Origin: Polyangia bacterium | Lineage (GTDB): Bacteria; Myxococcota_A; Polyangia; Nannocystales; Nannocystaceae | NCBI GenBank assembly: GCA_030430565.1 | Contig: JAUIKS010000020.1 | Coordinates: 62,001 to 126,000 of the forward strand | Reading direction: 5' to 3' | DNA length: 64,000 nt | Part shown: in pieces, positions 43,932-52,999 of the stretch | Position numbering within the stretch: the stretch's first letter is position 1 | Layout of the letters: the number at the start of each line of letters is the position of its first letter | Notes under the pieces: model-generated | What the model saw: the letters and a program-made list of their open reading frames with translations, nothing else | Told to the model about the DNA's origin: nothing | Database searches by the model: none | Made by a program: the position numbers and the translations under genes

Positions 43932-44252
43932 TTAGCTCGTGAACTTAAGGGGATCGGGCTGGACCGGCGGGCACGGGGTCATCGGTGACGGCGAGGTGAG
44001 GTCGCCGGGGTCTCGCGGGGTCGCCGGCGGCGTGGTGAGGTCGCCGGGGCGGCTTGATGAGGCGGGCGCTTGGGGTGCGTGCTCGGTCGAGGTGAGGGGG
44101 CGCGGCGCGGGCGGGGGGAAGCTCGGGCGCGAGGGCGAGACCAGGTCACCGCTCGCGGCGATCCCGGCGCTCTGCATCACGGTGTCGAGATCGCAGGCGG
44201 CGGCGCTGAGGGAGAGGAGGGCGAGGAGGGCGATACGAGAGAGGGTCTTCAT
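43932..44252 (-). CDS. Small Pro-rich lipoprotein
   Basis: The ATG at 44252 gives 106 residues with a clear lipoprotein signal (MKTLSRIALLALLSLSAAAC). The mature part is Pro/Ser/Thr-rich with spaced GDLTTP/GDLVSP-type units (GDLVSPS, GDLTTPP, GDLTSPS), probably a flexible surface linker. No family is recognised. The longer frame to 44561 is not credible. Confidence 0.65.
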   Translation of the reverse strand: MKTLSRIALLALLSLSAAACDLDTVMQSAGIAASGDLVSPSRPSFPPPAPRPLTSTEHAPQAPASSSRPGDLTTPPATPRDPGDLTSPSPMTPCPPVQPDPLKFTS

Positions 44253-44845
44253 GGTCGGATATCGGGGGGAGAGTTGGGAGAGTCGGTTGTCGTTGGGGGG
44301 TGAATACGCGGGCTTTCGTACGCCCGCTCGCCTGACGAAAGAGCAAGACGCGGTCCAACTTCGTGTTCGCGCGCGAGGCAGCTCGCGGCGCGACGTCATC
44401 GATGTCCACGAGCGCCGCCGCTGCGCGAGCGAACGTTGATTCGTCTTGTCCGCGGGGGCGCGGGTCATCGCGGGGGCGCGGGCGTCAAGAAGGCGCGTGG
44501 GGTAGCGACCGGCAACAACGCAATCCGCTTTTGGGCGTGCGGTGCAAGCATATACAGCCACCCCCGGGGTCCGTCGGGGTAGGTGCGCGCGGCCTCGCGG
44601 CGGCCCCTGTCACCAAGTCTCCGAGTCATACCCGAGCGCCGACAGCCAACCGGAGAGCTGTCTTAATGGACGTGTGAACCTAGACACATGAACCAAAGTC
44701 GCTCGCCGCGCGCGGGCGGTGGCGCCGGCGCCGACGAGGCCGGCGGGCGGACGACGGCGCGCGCTCGCGTCGCTCGCGAGAGCCGGGGAGTTGAAAAGAT
44801 TGGCCTTTCGCCCCGGCCGCGCGGCCGATCACGCGCGCAGAAAAA
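44253..44845. other. Long intergenic region between lipoprotein and TetR genes
   Basis: About 590 bp, with no gene I can support. It carries, on the minus strand, GGCTGTATATGCTTGCAC (44543-44560), matching the recurrent TGTAYATGC word, about 290 bp upstream of the lipoprotein ATG. TGTGAACCTAGACACA (44675-44690) is a further small inverted repeat, close to the TetR operators. Confidence 0.4.
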
Positions 44846-44881
44846 CCTATCAGGTGATAGGCGAATAAGTGATAGGCTATC
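44846..44881. promoter_or_regulatory. Probable TetR operator: paired inverted repeats
   Basis: CCTATCA-GG-TGATAGG (44846-44861) is a perfect 7-bp inverted repeat. TGATAGG recurs at 44870-44876 and forms GATAG-G-CTATC (44871-44881). The elements end 4 bp before the GTG at 44886, so a bound repressor would block transcription or the start region. Negative autoregulation is the simple reading. Confidence 0.7.
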
Positions 44882-44885
44882 TCTC

Positions 44886-45611
44886 GTGGGAGCGGATTCC
44901 GTGATTGATCGGCGCAAGACCGACACGCGCTCGAGGATCCTCGAGGCCGCGCTGCAGCTGTTCGCGGAGCGCGGGTTCACGGGCGCGTCGATGCGCTCGA
45001 TCGCCAGCGCGGTCGGGATCCGCAGCCCCTCCCTGTACGCGCACTTCGACAGCAAGCAGGCGATCCTCGACGTCCTGATTGAAAAGACAGGTCCCCTCGC
45101 GGTCGTCGATGTCCTGCGGGCGTGTCGCGAGAGCATCGACGTCGCGTCGTTCATCCGCTTCCTCGGCGACGAGGTTTCGAAGCGCTGGAGCGCCCGTGAC
45201 GCGCGGCTCTCCTACGCGCTCATGATCAGCGAGAGCTTCCGCGGCGCGCTGCCCGAGGGTCGCTCGCTCGATCAGATGATCACGACCGCGACCCAGGCGA
45301 TCGGCGAACGCTTCGCGCGCTACATGGCCGAGGGGACGCTGCGCGACGACGTCAGCCCCGAGGGCCTGGCGTGGGAGCTGATGGCCGCGATCGCGAACAT
45401 CCGGATCTCGTTTTGGGGCCCGCGCGCGGACGAGACGCTGCTGGCGCGGGGGCACGAGCTCGCGCTCCATCACGTCGAGCTGTTCATCGCCCGCAACGTC
45501 GTCAGCGCGGAGACGCGGCGGCTCGCCGAGGTGCCGCCGCCGACCCGCGTGGCGACGATCCGTCGCTCGCGCTTGACGGCGCCCGATCCCGGGAGGAATC
45601 GGTCCTCGTGA
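44886..45611 (+). CDS. TetR family transcriptional regulator
   Basis: GTG at 44886 (or 44901) gives about 240 residues. The N-terminal helix-turn-helix is typical: RSRILEAALQLFAERGFTG, then SMRSIASAVGIRSPSLYAHF. The C-terminal helices form the ligand domain. The paired inverted repeats just upstream are probably its operator. Its stop overlaps the GTG of the next gene (GTGA), so it is co-translated with the HXXEE membrane protein. Ligand unknown. Confidence 0.9.
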   Translation: MGADSVIDRRKTDTRSRILEAALQLFAERGFTGASMRSIASAVGIRSPSLYAHFDSKQAILDVLIEKTGPLAVVDVLRACRESIDVASFIRFLGDEVSKRWSARDARLSYALMISESFRGALPEGRSLDQMITTATQAIGERFARYMAEGTLRDDVSPEGLAWELMAAIANIRISFWGPRADETLLARGHELALHHVELFIARNVVSAETRRLAEVPPPTRVATIRRSRLTAPDPGRNRSS

Positions 45612-46246
45612 CGCGTGACGCGCTCGCGGCCTGCGTCGTGGGGCTGCTCGTCGCCGCGGCGGCGTACCTCGGCACGGGGCGCGCGGAGCTCGGCGTCGCG
45701 GGGGCGCTGCTCGCCGCGACCGCCTGCGCGCTGTACTTCGCGCGGACGTGGCGAGGAGCGCTGCCAAAGCGCGACGCGTTCACGCCGGTGTTCTTCGCCG
45801 GGCTCTCGGTGCAGCTGCTGCACATCGGCGAGGAGCTGATCGCCGGCTTCGCGCCGCGCCGGACGGAGGAGATCCTCGGCGCCTCGCAGGCGCTCAGCGG
45901 CACGCTCTACGCCGGCGTCAACCTGGTCGGCGTCGGCCTGTTTGTGCTCGGCTTCCTCGGCTGCGTCCGCTATCAGCGGCGCGCGGCGGCGGTGCTGCTG
46001 TGGATGGCGGTCGTGATGATCTCGATCGCCGGGCCCGTGCTGCACCTGTTTTACTCGATGCGCGCGGGCGGCTACTTCCCAGGCCTGTACACGTCGATGC
46101 TGTTCTGGGTCGTCGGCCCGCTGCTGTTCATTCAGATGTGGAACCCCGACGCGGGCGCGCGCGAGCCTCGGGTCGAGGTCGACGTCCGCGCCCGCCACGA
46201 AGCGCTGGTGCAGGCGCTGCGTCGACCGGCTCGCGACCTCTCGTAG
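45608..46246 (+). CDS. HXXEE domain membrane protein
   Basis: This 212-residue membrane protein has about six helices. The segment VQLLHIGEELIAGF holds the H-x-x-E-E motif of the HXXEE family, whose function is unknown. It is encoded in an operon with a TetR regulator through a GTGA overlap, a common way to control a small-molecule transporter or membrane enzyme. The C-terminal tail is cytoplasmic and charged. Confidence 0.8.
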   Translation: MTRDALAACVVGLLVAAAAYLGTGRAELGVAGALLAATACALYFARTWRGALPKRDAFTPVFFAGLSVQLLHIGEELIAGFAPRRTEEILGASQALSGTLYAGVNLVGVGLFVLGFLGCVRYQRRAAAVLLWMAVVMISIAGPVLHLFYSMRAGGYFPGLYTSMLFWVVGPLLFIQMWNPDAGAREPRVEVDVRARHEALVQALRRPARDLS

Positions 46247-46270
46247 GCGCGGAGGCTCTGCGTTCGCTGA

Positions 46271-46289
46271 GGGCGGGGGGCTCCCGCCC
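46271..46289 (+). terminator. GC-rich hairpin after the TetR-HXXEE operon
   Basis: GGGCGGG and CCCGCCC pair around a five-base loop 25 bp after the HXXEE stop. There is no U-tract, so it is at best a weak or factor-assisted terminator. Confidence 0.4.
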
Positions 46290-46411
46290 CCATGGCGCGC
46301 GTGTGACAACGGGTGTACATGCACGTACAGTCGATCGTAGGCCTAGATCACTCGTGATCCGGGGCGTCGCGCGGTGGTGTGCGGCGCTCGCCAAGGCCAA
46401 GGAGGTCGGCT

Positions 46412-47356
46412 GTGTCTGCATCAGAACGCTTCGGTCGCTCGCGTCCGTTCACAAACCCGCTCGCCCTGCTGGGGTCCGCCGCGCTGGTGCTCGGCGCGCT
46501 CGCGTGCACGCTCACGCCGGATCGCGACGACGGCGTGACCGGCCAGCCGATGATCACGTCGGCGTCGGCCTCGAGCCCGGGCGTGACGGGCGTCTCCACG
46601 GACACGGACGGCGGCGGCGTGAGCGTCGGGGGGAGCGGCTCGAGCGGCGGGGACCCGAGCGGCGATCCCAGCGGCGGCGATCCCAGCGGGGACCCGAGCG
46701 GCGGGCAGACGACGACGGGCGGGAACACCGGCGACGACACCATGCCGAACCCCGGCGGGCTGCCCAACGGCGCCGACTGTGACAACGACGGGCAGTGCGC
46801 GTCGAATCACTGCTTCCAGATCCCGATCATCCAGACCAGCGGGCTGTGCTCCGAGTGCGAGACGGAGAGCGACTGCATGCTCTCGGGCGCCGGGATCGCG
46901 TGCGCGCCCGATCCGGTGCTGCTCTACGCGGTCTGCACCGACGGCGAGGCGGGCTCGTTCTGCGAGACCGAGAACGGCTGCGCGCCGGGGCTGTTCTGCG
47001 CGGAGCTGATATCTGGCCTTCAGGGCATCTTGCCGAACACCTGCGGCGACTGCTTGACCGACAACGACTGCCCGGGCCTGCAGCTGTGCACGCCGACGCT
47101 CGACATCCAGTCGTACAGCGGCTGGCGCCAGTGCGTGACGCCGGGCTCGGTCGCCAACAACGAGCCGTGCCCGACCGACGGGGGCGGCGACGCGGTGTGC
47201 AGCTCGGGGCACTGCAACGTGACCTCGATACCTGACTTTGACGCCATCTCGGTCGGGCTCTGCGGCGAGTGCACGAGCGACGCGGACTGCCCGGGCGGCA
47301 CCTGCCAAGAGGGCGTGCTGGACCTCGAGAACCCGCAGGGGACGCAGTGCGGGTGA
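46412..47356 (+). CDS. Cys-rich lipoprotein
   Basis: The start is GTG at 46412 with AAGGAGG at 46399-46405, a near-perfect Shine-Dalgarno. The 314-residue protein has the signal LALLGSAALVLGALAC, then a Gly/Ser/Asp linker with GDPSG repeats and a Cys-rich body with repeated CxxDxDC-type units (GADCDNDGQCASNHC, CTSDADCPGGTC). Such modules are common in myxobacterial surface proteins, where disulfides stabilise small folds. Its stop overlaps the ATG of the VWA-like gene by one base. Confidence 0.82.
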   Translation: MSASERFGRSRPFTNPLALLGSAALVLGALACTLTPDRDDGVTGQPMITSASASSPGVTGVSTDTDGGGVSVGGSGSSGGDPSGDPSGGDPSGDPSGGQTTTGGNTGDDTMPNPGGLPNGADCDNDGQCASNHCFQIPIIQTSGLCSECETESDCMLSGAGIACAPDPVLLYAVCTDGEAGSFCETENGCAPGLFCAELISGLQGILPNTCGDCLTDNDCPGLQLCTPTLDIQSYSGWRQCVTPGSVANNEPCPTDGGGDAVCSSGHCNVTSIPDFDAISVGLCGECTSDADCPGGTCQEGVLDLENPQGTQCG

Positions 47357-48402
47357 TGGGGGCGCGCGCGTGGATCGGCGCGGGGGCGCTCGCGCTCGGG
47401 GTCACGTCGACCGTCGCCTGCGGAGACTCGCGCGGCGACAGCGACAGCGACGCGCTCAGCGGCTCGGGGGCGGGCATCTCGTCGCCGGGCGTGAGCGCGA
47501 GCGCGGGCGGCAGCCTGACGAGCCCGACGAGCTCCGGCGGTAACAGCTCGGGGGCGGGCACGGGCGGCGCCTCGACCAGCACGGGCGAGAGCTCGACCGG
47601 GATCAAGCTCGACCTCGGCCTGCCGCCCGACGGCGGGCTGCAGGACAAGGTCTGCAAGAAGGTCGACGTGATCTTGGCGGTCGACAACTCCGGGACGATG
47701 CAGGAGGAGATCGACGCGCTGCGCGGCCCGGTGTTCGACTCGCTCCCCGAGATGCTGCTCGCGGTCGGCGACGGCCTCGACGACTTTCACCTCGCGGTCA
47801 TCGACGGCTGCCCGAAGCCGCCCCACTATCACAATTGGGGGAAAGACGGCGCGTGTAACTTCTCGAGCGGCGGGAACTACATGGTCTCGTCCTCGCCGGC
47901 GCTGGCGGAGGAATACTCCTGCGTCACGTATCTGACGAGCGCGGGCTACAACGGTCAGCTCGACACCTGCGTCGACTCCGGCGACCTCAAGGACGACGAC
48001 GAGCAGCCGGCGCTCGCGGCGGCGGACTCCGTGTCGCCGGGCGCGATCGTGGCGGCCAACAGCGGGTTTTTACGCGACGACGCGGTGCTGTGGGTGATCG
48101 CGATCACCGACGAGGATGAGGAGGGCTACGGCCCCGACGCGCAGGGCCTCGCGCAGCAGCTGATCGACGCCAAGGGCGGCGACATCAACGACGTCGTGTT
48201 CCTCGGGGTCGGCGGCGCGCAGGGCTGCGAGGGTCCCTACGGCTCCGCGCAGGCGGCGAATTTCCTCAAGCAGGTGACGGCGCAGTTCGAACAGGCCGAT
48301 CGCGGGCTGTTCTGGGATCTGTGTCAGGGGGACCTGCCCGCCGCCTTCGCCGCGACCATGCCGCTCGTCGACGCGGCCTGCGTGGACTTCATCCCGGGCT
48401 AG
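47356..48402 (+). CDS. VWA-like domain lipoprotein
   Basis: The ATG at 47356 overlaps the previous stop (TGATG). The 348-residue protein has a lipoprotein signal ending STVAC and a Gly/Ser linker, then a VWFA-like domain: KKVDVILAVDNSGTMQEEI carries a MIDAS-type DxSxT variant (DNSGTM), and WVIAITDEDEEGYG holds a second acidic cluster. Cys pairs (CVTYL, CVDSG, CQGD, CVDFIPG) suggest disulfides. It is probably a surface adhesin or binding protein expressed with the Cys-rich lipoprotein. Confidence 0.82.
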   Translation: MGARAWIGAGALALGVTSTVACGDSRGDSDSDALSGSGAGISSPGVSASAGGSLTSPTSSGGNSSGAGTGGASTSTGESSTGIKLDLGLPPDGGLQDKVCKKVDVILAVDNSGTMQEEIDALRGPVFDSLPEMLLAVGDGLDDFHLAVIDGCPKPPHYHNWGKDGACNFSSGGNYMVSSSPALAEEYSCVTYLTSAGYNGQLDTCVDSGDLKDDDEQPALAAADSVSPGAIVAANSGFLRDDAVLWVIAITDEDEEGYGPDAQGLAQQLIDAKGGDINDVVFLGVGGAQGCEGPYGSAQAANFLKQVTAQFEQADRGLFWDLCQGDLPAAFAATMPLVDAACVDFIPG

Positions 48403-48493
48403 CCACGTCGACACCGCGCGCTGGCGAACGCGGGCGCGATATGACCAAAAAGTCATGCGGCGCTTTGCTATACTCCGCGTCAGGAGCACCGCT

Positions 48494-49015
<522 letters not shown>

Positions 49016-49018
49016 GCG

Positions 49019-50770
49019 TCAGATGCAGTCGGGCTGGGGATCGAGGACCTTCGCGATCCAGTCGTCCCAGCCGTGCTCGGAGGGCGCGTCGCCGGGGCTC
49101 GCCGTCGGGCGCTCAGGCCAGGCGGGTCGCGGGGCGCCGCGGCGCAGCGCCCCGTAGAAGTGCGAGCTGGCGAAGTCGCCTCGCTTGGCGCGGTAGGAGT
49201 TCTTGCACTTCGGCAGCCACATCGAGAGGCCGCCGAGGCCCGCGGGGGTGTCGGCGTAGTCGCTGCCCCAGGCGGCACTGAGGACCGCGCGGTCGAGCGC
49301 GCGCCGCGTCTCTTCGACGGCCGCGCGCACGCGCTGGGTCGCGTCCGTCCTCGCCATGGACTCGGCCCTCGAGAGCGCGCCCTCGAGGCCGCGCAGGAAG
49401 ACCGCGAGGTCGCGGGTCTCGCCTTCGAAGCCGGGCAGCCCCCCTGGCTTGAGCAGCTCGTAGAGGTCGATGCCGCGGAACGGATCCTCCTCGAGGTAGG
49501 GGACGAGCGCGTCGCCGAGCTCGTCGAGCGCGGGCAGCAGCGCGCGCGTGAGCTCGGCGCTGTGGACCGCGGAGATCGTGAAGCTCTCGCGCGCGGGCTT
49601 GTCGGAGGTCCCGCGCGCGCGCGCGACGAAGAAGTCGTCGAGGACGGCGCTGCAGTAGATATCGGGGATGCGCAGCGCGAGCGCGCAGGCGGCGTCGCCC
49701 TTGGGGCAGCGGAGCGCGCCGAGCCGGCTGCAGCGGCGACGGTTGTGGCTCGCGCCGCCGTTGATCCGCGGGATCAGCTCGCGGTAGGGCAGGCCGGCGT
49801 GGGGCGCGACCTGCTCGTAGCCGATGATGTAGGGGGCGACGTCGGCGAGCTCGGTCGTGACCTCGACGGTCTGCAGCAGGCAGGCGTCGGTGATGAGCAG
49901 GTCCACCCCGCCGGCGCTGCGGATCGCCGCGCGCAGGCCCGGGATGTCGAGCACGGTGCGCTCGTTGCAGTCGGGGCCGAAGCCGCCGTCGCCGAGGAAG
50001 TCGACGGATCCATCGGGCTCGGCCGGGCAGGCCCGCGAGAGCCGCCCGCTGCCCCGCGCGCCCCGCCAGCCCGCGCCGTGGCCCCAGAGGATCAGCATCA
50101 GGTTGTCGGCGGGGTAGCGCGCGCGACCCCACTCGATGAAGTCGCGCAGCTCGTCCGCCGGCGCGCCGCCCTCGCGCGCGAGGAGCTCGACGGTCGGCGA
50201 GCGGAGCGCCGATATACCTGTCTTTTGCAGCATGTTGTGATCGACGCGCGCGGGCGCGGGCTGCTCGCGGGGGAGCACGTGCAGGCGCCGGACGCCGTCG
50301 CCCCCGGGCAGGTCGAGCTGGGCGATGACGTCGGCGCGCGCGGTCGAGGCCGCGGAGCCCTCGGGGCGGGGGCTCTCCATGTCCAGGAGGTTCCACAGGG
50401 CGAAGGGCGCGAGGTCGAGCACGTCCGCCTCCATGTACAGGAGCACCGTCCAGCGCTTGCGGCACTCGGCCCGCTTCAGGCGCGCGTGGTAGCGGGCGTA
50501 GCCCTCGGGGCCAGCGTCGCGCGCGGGGTCATAGTCGAGCTCGGCGGCGCAGCGGGGTCGCGCGGGGTCGATGTCGGGGTCGATGTCGGGGTCGATGTCG
50601 GGGTCGATGTAGACGGCGTCGCTCGGGTCGATGGGCGGCAGGATGCCGTGGTTGTGGTAGTGGCCGCCCCCGTGACCGTGGGGCGGCGGGGCGTCGCAAG
50701 CCGAGAGCGCCGCGCTGACCAGCAGGCCGGCGAGCGCGACGCGAACGCGCGAGGCGACACGCTTAAGCAT
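49019..50770 (-). CDS. Clostripain-like (C11) cysteine peptidase lipoprotein
   Basis: The ATG at 50770 gives 583 residues with a lipoprotein signal ending ALSAC, a His/Gly-rich segment and an acidic DPDI repeat. The caspase-fold C11 domain carries the catalytic His in ILWGHGAGW and the Cys in LLITDACLLQ. Clostripain-type enzymes cut after Arg or Lys; specificity is not predictable here. The start overlaps the stop of the upstream transglutaminase-like gene by 8 bp, indicating one operon. Confidence 0.85.
   Translation of the reverse strand: MLKRVASRVRVALAGLLVSAALSACDAPPPHGHGGGHYHNHGILPPIDPSDAVYIDPDIDPDIDPDIDPARPRCAAELDYDPARDAGPEGYARYHARLKRAECRKRWTVLLYMEADVLDLAPFALWNLLDMESPRPEGSAASTARADVIAQLDLPGGDGVRRLHVLPREQPAPARVDHNMLQKTGISALRSPTVELLAREGGAPADELRDFIEWGRARYPADNLMLILWGHGAGWRGARGSGRLSRACPAEPDGSVDFLGDGGFGPDCNERTVLDIPGLRAAIRSAGGVDLLITDACLLQTVEVTTELADVAPYIIGYEQVAPHAGLPYRELIPRINGGASHNRRRCSRLGALRCPKGDAACALALRIPDIYCSAVLDDFFVARARGTSDKPARESFTISAVHSAELTRALLPALDELGDALVPYLEEDPFRGIDLYELLKPGGLPGFEGETRDLAVFLRGLEGALSRAESMARTDATQRVRAAVEETRRALDRAVLSAAWGSDYADTPAGLGGLSMWLPKCKNSYRAKRGDFASSHFYGALRRGAPRPAWPERPTASPGDAPSEHGWDDWIAKVLDPQPDCI
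50565..50612. repeat. 12-bp tandem repeat (four units) in the C11 gene
   Basis: Four units of GGGTCGATGTCG (the last ends TAG on this strand) encode the IDPD repeat of the minus-strand protein. They keep the reading frame. Confidence 0.9.
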
Positions 50771-52340
50771 TCGCGAAGTCGATGAGGCGTTCGACGATCT
50801 TGCCGAGCGGCGAGGGCTTGTTGGCGCGCGAGGCGTAGCGCGCGGCGTTGCGCCACGACGTCGGGAGCGGCGTGTCGGGTCCGCTCCACTCACCCTCAGC
50901 GTAGGCGTCGGGCGAGGTCCGGGCGCGGCCGCCCGGCGGGGGCGTCCACAGGAAGTCGGGGTGCTTGTTCTGGTACCACTCGCCGCCGATGATCTCGCCG
51001 CGGCGGTCGAGCTCGAGATCGTACATGTAGCGCACGGTGTGCAGCTTGTCCCGCGTCGCGCTGTCGGTCTCGCGCGGCGTCGGCTTGGTCTCGACGACGT
51101 AGCGCATGCGCATCATGACGCCGACGATCGAGCGCGTGGCGTCGCTGCGGTAGGCGCGGAAGATGTCGGCGTCCTTGAAGTCGTCGTAGGAGACGGTCGC
51201 CCGCTCGAGCTTCGAAGTCGCCTTGCGGGTCAGCGGGTTGAAGTAGCTGTACCGGTACTCGTGGACAGGTTGGTTCCAGACCTCGTAGTCGTAGGTCGCG
51301 TCGATGATGAAGCTGCGCCGCGCGACGCCGATCTGGTTGACGACCGCGAGGTGCCAGGTGGCGGGGTTGGTGTCGAAGGCTTTCTCCGAGATCATCCGCC
51401 CGTTGTCGTCGGTGGGCGGGTCCTTGTCGTTGCTGCGGCCGCCGACGAAGCGCGTGACGGTCGGCGCGTTGGCCCACAGCAGCGAGGCCAGCGACTTGAT
51501 GTCGGCGGGGTAGAAGCGCAGCGTGGTCACGCCGTCGGCGGCCTTGACGTCGACGTACCTGCGCGGGCGCGGGAGCATGTAGGCGGCGGGCGCCCAGCCG
51601 TGGCAGATGCCCATCCAGGTCTCGACCTCGCCGTCACGCTCGTAGTAGACGCGGCCCTGCTCCCACATCTTGGTGGTGAGGGTGCCGTCGGGATCACCGA
51701 CCAGCAGGTCGTACTTCTCGGCGGGCGAGAGCTTGTTGATCGCCTCCTGGTCGCCGGTCGCGACGACGCCGGGGGCCGGTCGCTCCTCGATGTATTTGCG
51801 GTTCTCGGCCCAGTCCTTGGAGTCAGGGAAGCGGGGGTCGGCGTAGCGCTTGCCGAGCACGCCGAGGTAGATCGCCCAGTAGTCGTCGGACCACGGCGAC
51901 TCGTCGAGCGCGGCCTTGCGCAGCTTCTGCCCGTGCATGTCAGCGAGGCGCGTGACCTCGAGGTTGTCGACGAGGTTCTCGGCGCGGTCGTTGCCGGCGA
52001 ACGGGGCCTTGCCGGGCAGCACCTCGGAGAGCGTGATGATCACGCCGTCGTGCACTGCGGACTGGCTGCGGCGGTAGAGATCGCTGCCGCTGATGTGTCG
52101 ACCGCTGCGGATCTGCTCGGCCGTGAACGCGCCGGCCTCGACCGCGTCGCCGCCGTCGCCGGTCTTGACCGGGTGCCGGCTCAAGAACTCGGCCGGGTCT
52201 CGGTGGAAGGCCTCGAGGAGGCGCTCGAGCTCCGCGGCCTCTGCCGCGTCGACGTCCTCGTCGACGTCCTCGTCGGGCGCGCCCGCGCGGCTCGGGTCCT
52301 GATGCTCCTCTGGATCGCGTGACGGCTGGTCATCGCTCAC
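50763..52340 (-). CDS. Transglutaminase-elicitor-like protein
   Basis: The GTG at 52340 has AGGAGGA upstream, a strong ribosome site. The 525-residue protein has WMGICHGWAPAAY (candidate Cys at about 246), TWHLAVVN for the His, and DATYDYEVWNQPVHEY for the acid. This order and wording match the transglutaminase elicitor family (Phytophthora GP42 type), whose members cross-link Gln and Lys. The N-terminal 35 residues are very acidic and there is no clear signal, so export is uncertain. It is the middle gene between a broken Rieske gene and the C11 peptidase. Confidence 0.78.
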   Translation of the reverse strand: MSDDQPSRDPEEHQDPSRAGAPDEDVDEDVDAAEAAELERLLEAFHRDPAEFLSRHPVKTGDGGDAVEAGAFTAEQIRSGRHISGSDLYRRSQSAVHDGVIITLSEVLPGKAPFAGNDRAENLVDNLEVTRLADMHGQKLRKAALDESPWSDDYWAIYLGVLGKRYADPRFPDSKDWAENRKYIEERPAPGVVATGDQEAINKLSPAEKYDLLVGDPDGTLTTKMWEQGRVYYERDGEVETWMGICHGWAPAAYMLPRPRRYVDVKAADGVTTLRFYPADIKSLASLLWANAPTVTRFVGGRSNDKDPPTDDNGRMISEKAFDTNPATWHLAVVNQIGVARRSFIIDATYDYEVWNQPVHEYRYSYFNPLTRKATSKLERATVSYDDFKDADIFRAYRSDATRSIVGVMMRMRYVVETKPTPRETDSATRDKLHTVRYMYDLELDRRGEIIGGEWYQNKHPDFLWTPPPGGRARTSPDAYAEGEWSGPDTPLPTSWRNAARYASRANKPSPLGKIVERLIDFANA

Positions 52341-52880
52341 GGCTCTCGTCCTCCTGTGCTGGGCGCGTCGCTGACGACGCGCGCTGATGATCGGAGGGAT
52401 CGCCGGGACTCGCAAGCCGGCGCGCGGGCGCGCGGACGTTGGGCGACGACCGCGAGACATCGCCGAAGACGGTCATCACGCCGTTCTCGACGGAGAACGC
52501 GTAGCTCGTCAGACCCTCGGTCGCCGGGCCTTTGCGCAACGCGCCGTCGAGCCATCACCGCTGCGCCCGACGCCGCAGCCGCGGCGGCTGCACTCTGTGC
52601 CGGTGACGATGAAGTCGGCCTCGTCCGGGCCCGTTCGCGTGACAGCCAGCGGGAGGCTGAGCTGCTCGAGCTCGATCATCGCGGTCTCGCCGATGATCTC
52701 GAGCTCGGGGTGGGCGGCGAGCTCGATGTCGACATCCTCGAGCAGGCGATCGAGCTCATAGGGGTCGCAGCCGGTCGCCGCGAGGCCGAGCGCGGCAGCG
52801 CCCGCGCCGCTCAGGATCAGGAAGCGTCGGCGGCAGGGGCAGTCACACTTCGCCTCGTTGTTGATCGTCACCAGGGTCAT
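52330..52880 (-). pseudogene. Broken Rieske iron-sulfur protein gene
   Basis: The first part (start 52880) has a twin-arginine-like signal CRRRFLILSGAGAAALG and Rieske-like strands leading to ECSRRGC, where the first cluster His of CxHxGC is Arg. The frame then drifts to a stop at 52509. A second frame holds the missing end, LDGALRKGPATEGLTSYAFS and the strand after it, as in Rieske C-termini. The loop with the second ligand pair (CPCH) and about 15-20 codons are missing between them. So both a frameshift and a deletion are present. The tail overlaps the start of the transglutaminase-like gene. Confidence 0.72.
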
Positions 52881-52999
52881 TCGGCAGCAGTCGCAGGCGT
52901 CGCGCCACGAGCGGAGCGTACCCCGGCGCGGGCGAGCGCCGCGATGTCGCCGTGGTTCGCGTGACAGCTGTCATGCCGCGCTCGCGCGCGCGGGGGATG

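Noticed and set aside
45083..45095. CAG-GT core read as an exon-intron border
   Set aside because: The reading frames run through without interruption; there is no sign of introns.
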